Origin: Tausonia pullulans
Lineage: Eukaryota > Basidiomycota > Tremellomycetes > Cystofilobasidiales > Mrakiaceae
Assembly: GCA_951802195.1 (NCBI GenBank)
Contig: OX637623.1
Coordinates: 558,001 to 622,000 of the forward strand
Length of the DNA: 64,000 nucleotides
Reading direction: 5' to 3'
Below are positions 38,064-47,969 of the stretch, in pieces (the stretch's first letter is position 1; each line of letters opens with the position of its first letter). The position numbers were made by a program, and so were the translations under genes. Under the pieces are notes generated by a model. That model was not told where the DNA came from and did not search any database. It worked only from the letters and a program-made list of their open reading frames with translations.

Positions 38064-38924
38064 AGAGCAGGAGGATCAAGGCGCCGCTCATCTATTGGTG
38101 TTTGACGGATCTTTTGCAGACCGTGGTCCATCTAGCACCTGAAGGGGACAATGTCTGTCCCATCATATCATCGGCTTCAAGATTTGGGAGCCAGGCGAGG
38201 AAAGATAAAAGAGAAGACGGACAGCGATTGTGTCCAAACCGTCGGGGAAGTCCGGTCAGATGCCTCGGTGGCTCGCGCACATGTGGCATCACGCGTCGTC
38301 TTTCTCCCTCTTCTACCCAACCATCGCCTCCCCTTCCCCTTCCATGTCGCTCCTGCTTTGATACAGCTAACCTCCCCGGCCAGCCGCTCGGCGCGTCGTT
38401 TTTCGAGGTAGCTATTTTTGAGCATCCCGGGGCAGTCGCGGGCCCAGAAAACCGAAGTGGGCAGGCATGTAGCAGGGGAAGCGACGGGTTCCCCAACGAA
38501 ATGGGCAGCAGTAGATGATGCGAGGCGAACCATTGCTTTGGCTGAGCCTGAGGCAAGAAAGCTGGCCTCGTTCTCTTACTTGCAAAAGTTGGGACAAAAT
38601 ATTCGTGGAAGGTCGGCCCTCCCGAATTCGAATTCTGTACGAGCAGGACGTACAGAGAGTGGTGACGAAATTTTGGCATGGTCTTCGTCGTCTGCTCATC
38701 GCCCGCCTGAGTCCAAATCTTTCGTGGAAACGTTCTTGCTCTCTCGCAGCTTGCAGCCTTGAAAGACCCCCTTGTCGTTGTCCTTTGTCCTCTTACTCCC
38801 TCGTACAATGTCTACCATCCACCCCACTCCTCTCTGTCCTTGTCCAGATCTCCACGAGGCCCGCGCTTACTACCCTTTCATGCATGCATGTTATCATCCC
38901 CATCCTGCCCCTTTCTGCACACGT
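38064..38924. other. Convergent 3' intergenic region, 0.86 kb
   Basis: An unusually long space for two converging stops. Open frames of about 100-140 codons occur on both strands, but none has domain support or a recognisable composition. Nothing else is seen. Confidence 0.4.
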
Positions 38925-40792
38925 CTAGGCAAGTCCATCCTTCTTCAGTCGCTCCACAAGCTCCGCAACGCTCGTGACCTTGCCACCACCGACCCGCTTG
39001 GGCGGCTCCGTGAGCGTGACTGTCTCGAGTCGAGGGGTGACGTCGACGGAGAGGGACTCCGGGGTGATGGTCTCAACGGGCTTCTTCTTGGCCTTCATGA
39101 CTTTTGGCGGAGGAGAGTCAGCGAATGCGTACAGGGAGAGGGGAGGAAAGGAGGGAAGGCGGGACGGACTGTTGGGGAGAGAGGCGTAGCGGGGCTCTGT
39201 TGAAGTAGGGAAAGAGACAAGTCATATAAGTTGGGCCTGAAGCAGTCGAGACAAGGGCGAATCAACGGACCGTTCAACCTTGAAAGAACAGAAAGGCGCG
39301 CGCAATTTCAGCGATGATCCTCAACCCAGCTACTCTATCACATTACCCTGTCACTCACCGGAGGTCCGTCGAAACAACCATGGGCAACGTTCCCTCGACG
39401 GTCTCCAGTCCACCATCAATTTCTCTTGTCACCTTGACCTTCCCTCCCTCGCCGACCTCAACGGTCGACGCGAACGTTCCCTGGGACCAGCCCGCGAGAC
39501 CCGCGAGGATCTGACCAGTCTGGGAGGCGTCTGAGTCGATCGACTGCTTGCCGAGGAGGACAAGGTCGTAAGGGGTTGCGCCGTCCCGCTTGAGGAGGGC
39601 GTTGAAGAGCTTGGCAACGGCGAGGGGCTCGGGTGAGGGAGCGTTGTCCGGGAGCTTAATGTGGATCGCGTCATCCTTACGAGTGACAAGAGGGTATCAG
39701 CCGATGCCTAATACATATGTGAAAATAGAATAAGAGCAGAGGGGCACGACAAGAGACGACGAGAGGTGCGAGGGGCAGGTCTCGCAGACGACCGATCCCG
39801 GCTGAGGAGAAGCCGGAGCGCATTCCGGCTGCTGATTTCAAGCTTGAGGAGGATCCTTCCCTCTCTGGCTCTCTCAGGGTATGCGATGAAAGAGCCCAGA
39901 AGGAGTTCATTAGTTCGCCCTCGTTCGTGGCCTGAATTGACGGCCATCCGAAGCATCCGGAGGGAGGACGGAGGAGCGGTATGACATCGGCCGAAGCGCC
40001 GCCTGGATCGCGAGCGGAAAGCTCGACCGACCGCTCGACACGCCTCTTTGGCCGAATCACGACGTTTCCGAGCGTCCCTCCATCCCCCCACCAGATCGCC
40101 GAGAGCACTCCTAACGAGCGAGAGAGGTAACACCCGACAGAAGAGAGATATAAGCAACTCACGGCACCCATCGCGAGCGCGGTGCGGAGCGTCTCAACGC
40201 TCTTGGTCGGACCGACAGTGACGGCCGTGATTTTCTCGACCTTGTTGGGCCCCGAGGCGTGCTTGGCACGGAGACGAAGAGCCTCTTCGACAGCTGTGGA
40301 AGTGCGGCAGGGTCCAAGTGAGCAAGGCTAAGAGGAGTGCGAGAGAGAAAGAGAGTAGGACCCCGCGCCCTCGCCAGACAGGGACGCCGCTCCCAGCTCC
40401 GAGATGTAGAGAAACAAATCGACAAGGCAAAGCCCTGGAACTGACCGATCTCGTCAAAGGGGTTCTAGTTTGAGGGCAGGGAGAAGCATCAATGAACGTT
40501 AGTCAGGTCGCGTCCGAGGGATCGTCTCTGAGCGCAGGAGGCAACGGCGACGCACCATTGAGTGCTTGACATTCTGGTCCACACTCTGTCCTCCGGCAGC
40601 AATGCGAACTTTGCTGTGGGGCACGAGATAGGCCGAATGTGTCAGCACTGATCTTGCCTAATGCGAGACAAAGAATGCATGCGGCTAGACGGATGACAAG
40701 GGAAGGACAGGACGGCCGACTCACACCGTGTAGTCAATCGAGCGCTTGACCGGAACAAGGATGTTGAGGAGACGCGAGGCCGTGGGACGCAT
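38925..40792 (-). CDS. Electron transfer flavoprotein, beta subunit
   Basis: Eight exons (40792-40725, 40613-40556, 40464-40446, 40293-40163, 39675-39359, 39278-39271, 39196-39170, 39100-38925) give about 267 residues. Recognisable blocks are LLNILVPVKRSIDYTVKVR, NPFDEIAVEEALRLR, VETLRTALAMGADDAIHI, LLGKQSIDSDASQTGQ (AMP/FAD-binding side), the ETF-beta signature REIDGGLETVEGTLPMVVS, and TDLRLNEPRYASLPNIMKA. With the alpha subunit it carries electrons from mitochondrial acyl-CoA dehydrogenases to ETF-ubiquinone oxidoreductase. ETF-beta typically lacks a cleaved presequence, consistent with this short N-terminus. Exon 6 is an 8-nt micro-exon (39278-39271) that supplies the conserved Leu-Asn, and exon 3 is only 19 nt. 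The acceptor of exon 5 is TAAG rather than a CAG/TAG form. Confidence 0.94.
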
Positions 40793-41367
40793 TTCAGGAA
40801 GTGGAAGGTGAAGAGAGACTGGGGGTTAGACAAGGGGTATTGGTGGTTGGAAGATAGAGCGAGAGCGCGACTCACTCTTGCTCGTTCCTGTCTCCGACGC
40901 GGCAGGCACGTCTTCGTCGCCATGGCTGCATTCTCATCATCTCTCGATCCGGCATTCTTTCTCCCCGTCCGGCCAGACGCGGAAACCGACGAAGACGGAG
41001 TAAGAGACCAAGCGGCACTCGCTTTTTGATCAAGGTCATTGTCTGGCTCGAAGAGGCCACAAGAGGCAGGCAACGCTCACCAGAACAGTAACATCTAAGA
41101 CAGAAGATAAATAGGAGGCGCATCTACAGATTAAGTTGTAAAATACGTATAGCAGGGAAGGAGAGCAGGCTAAGGCCTACGCAAGGAGAGAGAGCGGGAC
41201 ACGTAAGACACCAGAGACAGGTCGTTGGCTAACAGGAAAGCGCGGCTGCGTCATAACTTGACTCTCTTCAACGCCTTAGTACGAGGGGATTCAGAGTGGC
41301 AGGTTACAGACGGGCTTGATTCTTGAGGACGAGGGGGAGAGGTGCAAGAGTGGGTGGACGGGGCGGC
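40793..41367. other. Intergenic, small unknown gene 3' to ETF-beta 5'
   Basis: A 575-bp tandem spacer on the minus strand. It holds an ATG (40922) with a short basic open frame and a GTGAGT donor, which could be a leader exon of ETF-beta, but the only joined frame does not give a convincing presequence. No other feature is recognised. Confidence 0.35.
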
Positions 41368-41835
41368 TTAAGGCTTGACGGCGGGGGCGCCACCGATTGT
41401 CGTCGATCCCATGTGTCCCTCGGACTGGGAATTGAGGCCCGCTACTTCACTGGTCGAAGCTACGCTCGCTTTCTGAGTCGAGGAAACGAGCGCGAGAGGT
41501 GGAGTCAGATTATCCGTCTCTCGGAGAACCGACCTACCAACGCTCGACTCATAAAAGGGGCCGGCAAGACGACTCACCCGCTGTTCGGCCTCGGCCGCCT
41601 CAGTCAATCTCACGATATTCACCATGCTCATAAAGCTCGACCGGGCGCGGAACATCATCGTTGGTCGCATAGGTGTCGACGAGATAGCGACGAGCTCCAC
41701 CGGCAGCGGGACGGGTGACGATGGGGACGAGAGAGTGCCGGTGGAGGAGGCGGTCGAAGACTGGCTACCGGCGTGCGGGGCTGGGGCGTCAATCGGGACG
41801 GAGAAAAGGGCAATGTACTGGCTGAGGAGGCCCAT
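41368..41835 (-). CDS. Small protein of unknown function
   Basis: Probable two-exon gene of about 122 residues. It starts MGLLSQYIALFSVPID at 41835 and continues through Ser/Pro-rich sequence to MFRARSSFMSMVNIVRLTEAAEAEQR. A GTGAGT donor there and an acceptor CTCAG about 99 nt later join to KASVASTSEVAGLN, ending GGAPAVKP at 41368. The intron has no in-frame stop and a length divisible by three, so the unspliced frame also stays open and would give about 155 residues. I do not recognise the family. The ATG and the absence of frame-breaking stops over 468 bp in GC-rich DNA are modest evidence, so it could be spurious. It is divergent from the zinc-cluster gene. Confidence 0.45.
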   Translation of the reverse strand: MGLLSQYIALFSVPIDAPAPHAGSQSSTASSTGTLSSPSSPVPLPVELVAISSTPMRPTMMFRARSSFMSMVNIVRLTEAAEAEQRVSRLAGPFYESSVGRSVLRETDNLTPPLALVSSTQKASVASTSEVAGLNSQSEGHMGSTTIGGAPAVKP

Positions 41836-42384
41836 GGTGAGAGAGAGGTAGGAGACGTGTGGTGGTTGGAGACGATTGACAGGGTGGCCGGGCGGAACGA
41901 GCCAAGGTGCTGTCTCACGGGTCAATGGAGGGATTGTTTTACTCTAGAGAAGGGGCGGAGGGTCTCGCAACCTCCTTCAAAGTTCGATGCTACGCAGGCA
42001 TCCCGAACATAGTTCGCTCCTTCATATTGCAGCATACCTTTCACTCTGTGAGATGATGTGGCGCATCGAGGACCAGGATGGGCCGTGCGCTCCTAGTCCT
42101 TGGTCGCCGGCCCTTCCTCTCTACCTGCGTCTGGTCTCTACGTTCGCTCATCATCGACCATCCACTCCCCGCCTTGTCAATCCTGGTCGGCTTTGCATCT
42201 CCCCTTACCTGCCATCTCTATCATTTGCTTCCGCACCCGCACACCCCTGGCGCGAGTAGCCGACGGTCAGACGCGACGCTCGCCCAGTGACTTCGGCATC
42301 GCCCATTAACTCGACTCTTGCCCTTCGTCTCCTCTAGCTCACACGCCACGCCGGCTCAGCACGCCGATCGAAGGCTAAGCACAC
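41836..42384. promoter_or_regulatory. Divergent intergenic region before the zinc-cluster gene
   Basis: A 549-bp region between outward-facing starts, C-rich on the plus strand from 42090. No specific site is recognised. Confidence 0.4.
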
Positions 42385-45300
42385 ATGGATACTGGCCCCT
42401 CTCAGCAAGCTGCCCGGACAGGCCCCTTGTGGACGAATACAAAGGCCGGGCCCGCCCGCTCGGATAGCGCCGCTGTTGGAGACGCGAAGAAGCGCTCGTA
42501 AGTCGCTGTGCACTGCTACACTTTCATCCTGCGACAGTGCATGGAACGCATGGGAAACCGCGGAAGAACGGCAGATGCTTTCTCAATGCTACAAGTTTGG
42601 GCAATGGGTGGTGCTGTTGTTAAGCAAGGATGCTTGGGCTCTACGCGTCCTGTCACCTAGGCTCGCGTCTGGCTCGGAGGTTTCGATCTCCCGTTGTGAC
42701 TTTGGGCCAGGCAACAAATGTCTGATCATCTCGACCTTGCCCTCTGCATAGTGCTCCTGCGAGTGCCGAAGCCCCGCTGTCTCGCGCTCCCCCTCAAACC
42801 CAGAGCGCCTCGCTGAGGGAGATGGCCGGTCTCGAGCTGGTCCCCATCCGACGCAGGGACAAGATCATCGAGGGCGACCCACCCAAGAAAAAGCACAAGG
42901 GATGGGCCTTTGTTCCAGTAGAGTGAGACCCTCTCTCGGGTACATTCCGATGTGCCAAGCTGAGACACGCTCTCATACATTATCGATAGCGAGGAAGACC
43001 AGCCCGTCGGCTCACTAGACCAGCCCCCGGCGCTACCGGTAGATGTCAAAGAGCGGCAAGACCGTCAGAAGCGGCGGCTCTTTGGTATCGACGGACGCTT
43101 AGCGGCATCTTACCAACAGGGGAAGAAGATTATGTCGGAGAGCGCGTCGGACGCGAGCCACGAGCGCAGCCGTCCAACGAGCCCGGAGAATCCGTTGCGA
43201 TCTGCGTCGACTGCACGTGAGTCGCTGTCACCTCGCTCTGCTACCACCACGGAAGCTCTCTTCGTCTGACGTAAACATGCCGATACTACAGCCACCTTCA
43301 ATATTATGCACAACCGGCGCCAGTCTCTCCCCGTCGCCCCAAACGGATTATCGAATGGGGCAGTAACATCTTCAGCACCACCCTCGACTTCTGCGGCTGG
43401 TCCCCCACCACCTGCAACCCCGCCTTCGCCTCCAGTTGCAATCTGGGTGCCGATCATGTCGACGCTCAAAAAGTTTAGGCTCGAGGATCGCTCGAGCTGC
43501 CGGTGCATCTATGAGACAAATGGCAGGACTCAGCGACGCTGTCGATGCAACAAGGAGGGCAAGCGGATCAGCGAGGTGCCCATCAGGGTCGAGCGCGTCT
43601 CGCTCCCATCCGAAAAGCCGGTCTTCCGTTTGATTGAGCTCCCTGACGAGATAGTGAGTCATCGTCGTTGAACCAGTCGTGCCCACGTTGTTCCAGTTCT
43701 GACTAGCATCCTTCTGCGTATCCCCCAAGCAGGCGGCGGCGGATCATCCCGTGGCCCAAGATGCTCCCTCGCAGAGACTTCTCTCTTCAGCTGTGACAAA
43801 TGTCGACGCGACTCAATCGACTTCCAGTACGACCGATAGTATGGACATCAACGCCGCTCTGTCTCAAACCCGCGCCCCTGCTTCAGAGAGCAGCCTTCTC
43901 AAACCAGGCCACCCCACACTCGCTACTACCACCCCTCGCCCGTCTAGAGCAGCGCCAGCGCCAATCTCGAAGCTCCCACTACAGCGTGCTTCATCCCAGC
44001 TCGCTGGGAGAGGCGGCGTCGCGCCCCAATCTGAGCGCGAGTTGTCGCTCAGCTCTGCTAGATCAAGCCTGTCCCGGGAACAGTCGGGGGCTGCGTCCTT
44101 GTCGCGCTTTACGAACGAGTTGGTGGGGGCGCCGCTGGCGGACAGGAAGGAGGATGACGACGATCAGCCGCTCGCCTTTCGCTTGCGAGACAAGGGCAAG
44201 AGAAGGATGATCGTCTTGCCTGAACCGGAACCGGGTAGGCAGCGTAGACCGTGCGGAGAGTGCTTCGCCCGGGGTCTCGAGTGCGATGGCGAGCCGTATC
44301 TCGCTTGCTCGGCTTGCGAAACCGCTCAGACACCTTGCTCCCGTGAGTTTTCTTCTCCCTTCGATCCCCCGTCTGGTGCGCTTCGCTCGTTTTGGTGTTG
44401 AAAATTTCACCTCAATCTACCACCACTTTTAGACGTTGTCTGCGCGCGTTGCCTCGACAAGAAGCGTGACTGCAAGAGATCGAGCTACGGTGAGGCGTGC
44501 TCGCCGTGCGGTCAATGGCGGCTGGTCTGTCTACGTGAATTGCTATTCTTCGTGTGGACATTTACCCCCTCGAGCAATCAACTGACCTGAATGCGATGGC
44601 GGTAGTCCGTATCATCCCTGGTTGCGCTGCGTGCGTTGAACATGGGAAGACTTGTGTCCAGCGTCCAGGCGAGCCTTGCTCGCGATGCAAGCAAAGGCGC
44701 AAGCCATGCAGTCGTATGCCCCCTAGATTCCTTCGCTTGCATGGGACTAAGCACTTATCATCCTTACTTCACTCGTGTGATCAGTCGTTGATGGCTCTCT
44801 CGAGGCAGCAGCCGCAAGCAGAGCAAACCTGCTCGACCCTTCAATCACCTCGATTCACGATTCGTCCACATCTCCCGTGGACAACGACCCGGTCTCGACC
44901 TCCGTCGAGGACCCACGCCCCCAGTTCAAGGTGGAGGACGAAGTAATCGCAGAGGCTCAACGCCAGGCCATGCATGTGAGCTAATTTAAGCTATGCTTAG
45001 TCTTTAACTTGAATCGCTGACCTGTCCATTCCTTTCAGCTCGGTATGCTCTGGGGCGCGGGTTTCTCGAGAGTCCGTCCAGATTTCTCTTGGCTGGAGCC
45101 CTTGCTTGGGCAAGTTGTCCAGCTGACTCTGTATCTCTCCAGCCGGAAGACCTACGACGACCGGAAGGCGTTCTTGTCAGCAAGTTCGATCCAGAGGTGA
45201 GCTCTACCAAGGCTCCGAAGGCCTCTCCAGCAGCTGACTGCCCTCCCCTCCCATCGTAGCCTCCTCGCAAGGCTCTCGTGCCCTCCGCCTTCCGACGACA

Positions 45301-47636
45301 ACAGCTCGAGATCGAAGGCCTCCGCAAGGGTGTCCGTCGACAGCGAGACCAGCTCCACCAGAGCGAAGAGAAGCTCCGGGCTCGACTCAAGGAGCTCGGT
45401 CTTCCATCAGTCGAGGAGGAAGGTGCGGCCAAGGAGAAGGACCAGTTGCCTCTGCTTGTCCCGCCCGCGGACGCCAACGCGGGCAAGGTGCGCTCGTTCT
45501 TCCTTTAGCTACATCTTCCAACCCTTTCAAATTGGCTGAATGCTTCAATTCGATTTCTCCAGATAGCTGAGCTCCAGGCGTTCGCCGAAATGCAGAAGAC
45601 GACGATCCGCCGCCTAGAGAGCCGTATTGCCAATATGGATATTCGCGTCCAGCATGCGGCGGAGGGGCCTGCCATCCGTGCGGTTGGTACGGAGATCGCG
45701 GACCTCAAGAAGAAGCTTTTGGAGAAAACCCAAGCGGAATGGCGCACGACAGAGCAACTCGAGTACGAGAGAACAGAGCGGCGGCGGCTCGAGTCAGAGG
45801 CGCAGCAGTGGAATGGGTTACAGGTCAATAGAAGATGGATGTCGGTTTAACGCGCTCCTGCTGACACTCGTCCATTCTTTCGCAGGCTCACCCAGCGGAC
45901 CATGAGACTTTAGTAACCATAACCGCTAAGCAGGAGAAGGCGCTCGTCGACTGGGGGCATAAATTCAATCAGGTAAACGGGCCATTTGGTATGAGCTTCT
46001 CTCGACAGGGACGGGCCTAACGTTCCCCTTGCTGTCCAGACTAATGTTGCCCTAGAGACATGTCAGAAGAAACTCAAGATAGAGCGCGATTCGCGGTCGT
46101 GGCTCGCTCGCGCCATCCTGGAGAAGCAGCGAAACGTGAGTGCCTCGCCTCATCTCAGCACAATTCAGCAACGCTGAGGCGTGATTCCTCCCAGCTCGCC
46201 AATGCCCAGACGACCATCGCTACGCTCAACACTGAAAATTCAAAGCTCAAAGAGTCTCTTCTCAGCAGCATGAAGCCTGGCCTTCAGGCATTGCGAGTGC
46301 GCTTCTCGGGCCGGCTCAACCTTGCTTTTGTGTCCTCGCGTCAGGCCGCTGATCGCATCGTTGTCTTTCACAGAACCTCGAGCTGGCGACGGTGCATCGG
46401 GAACACAATGTCCGTCCGTGGGTGCAGATGTTGCTTGCCGTCTCGGCCTCCTTTGACTCTAGTTCTTTAGCTCGTCGAGGCTCTGCTCGAGGTCCCCAAG
46501 GCCAAGCAGGCCCGCGATGAGGCGAATAAGAAGCTTCAGAAGACCAAGAATGAATACGACGGAGTGAGTCCTTCCCTCATCCCCTCGCATGTTTTGGATT
46601 GAATCTGACCCTGAGTCGGTCAATTCTGGCACATCAAGGCTAGCCAGATCATGAATGAGGACTGCCGGATAATTTCTGCTGAGGCCGAGGACGTGAGTCG
46701 TCATTCGGGCACGACTCCTGCATTATCTGACTCATTTGGCTTCCTCAGCTCGAGAAGCAGCTCGTGCAGCAGAAGGGAAAACTCGTCACGCCGCCTCCTC
46801 AGATTACAAAGAGCAACCCGCCGCCGCAGCCTCCTTCAAATCGCGCCTCGGAGACGAACACCGAGACTGTCGCCAATATTCTGGACATCGTGAGTCGTGC
46901 TTCGTGCTGTTCTCGCTTCGCAGCACTAGTCACCGACTCATATGTCGCCCACCACTGGCAGATCAAGAAGTCCGCCAGCGTCCTCTCGCAACTCTCTGGT
47001 GTCTCGATCACTGCCATCCTGGCGATGCAGCTTCCAGCGTTCCTAGATCTCTGCTCGACCCAGGTACGTCGCTTTGAGCTCCATCCCCCATGCCTATCGC
47101 CTTGCTGAGAGCCTCTCGAACGGTCATTCTCTGCAGCTCCAGGAAGCGGAGCAAGAGATCAAGCAGCTCCGAGAGGAGAAAATCCAGCGATCCGCCGAGA
47201 TTGACACTCTCCGCAAGGCGAAGGAGCAATCCGGGGCTCAGGCGCCAGCCAAATCAGACGCTGTAAAGTCTCTTTCCTTCTTCTCCACTTCCCGCTCGCG
47301 CTTGCTGGCTCATGCGGATGTCCACCGCTGTCTCTCTACAGGTCAATAGTCCTACCACCGAAGTGAGCGCCCGCCTAGGCGTCACGCTTCTCTAAGTATT
47401 ATATTTTTTCCCACTGAGGCTTGTCGACGCTCGTTCTCGAGGTCCACAAAGACACCGTGGGTCTCTGTGCTCAGGAAAAGGCGCTGAACGTCGGGGTGTG
47501 TAACTCCCCCCCCCCCCCCTATAAAGACCTGGCTTGGCTGCCTAGCAAATCCTGACCTAATTTTGCTTGCTTGCTACAGTGGATCGCCTGTGAGAGAGAG
47601 GCCACCCACATCGAGCGCCAGGTCGCGATCATCTAG
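42385..47636 (+). CDS. Protein with three tandem Zn2Cys6-type clusters and long C-terminal coiled coil
   Basis: A many-exon gene. Exons 1-10 are 42385-42497, 42752-42922, 42990-43216, 43292-43653, 43733-44342, 44433-44534, 44606-44713, 44785-44975, 45039-45071 and 45143-45196, all phase-consistent, with about ten further exons to the stop at 47636. The N-terminus (about residues 1-460) is disordered with a basic PPKKKHK patch (possible NLS) and a short CRC...CRC segment. Clusters lie at about residues 464-492 (CGEC...CSAC...C), 498-527 (CARC...CSPC...C) and 535-563 (CAAC...CSRC...C). Each has the spacing CX2CX6CX7-8CX2CX6C of fungal binuclear zinc clusters. The remaining half is charged and helical (RRLESRIANMDIRVQ, LQEAEQEIKQLREEK), a coiled coil for oligomerisation. 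No fungal transcription-factor middle homology region is evident. DNA binding is plausible but unproven. Confidence 0.8.
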
Positions 47637-47969
47637 GGGAGAGACATCAAGTGCCGGCTGGGTGCCAAATGCCGGGCGACGACGCTGTTGCAAGCGTTTG
47701 TGGTCGAGCTTGCCCAGGTCAATCGATGTGTTGAAGCAGTCGATCTGCATCCTGCCAGAGAAGCCGACGGCGTCGATGGCAGCGGTTGAAGCGACGGCGA
47801 CGGGAGGGAGAGCGGTATGAGGGGGAAGGAAGGTGGTGGCACTGGCTCTCTCCCCTTGCATGATCTTTCTCTCATTTCTGTCTCTCTTAAATCTCTCGAG
47901 CGGAACAACCAGTTCATTCAACCAAGTATGTGTGTGTGAAAGAGGGGGGGGGGGGAAACGACAGAGAAA
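47637..47969. other. Convergent 3' intergenic region
   Basis: A 333-bp space between the zinc-cluster gene and the leucyl-tRNA synthetase gene, including a 12-base G run at 47944-47955. Minus-strand open frames here lack support. Confidence 0.4.

Noticed and set aside
38092-38808. 238-codon minus-strand frame in the GNAT/ETF-beta 3' region
   Set aside because: Low-complexity and without motif, lying over converging 3' UTRs.
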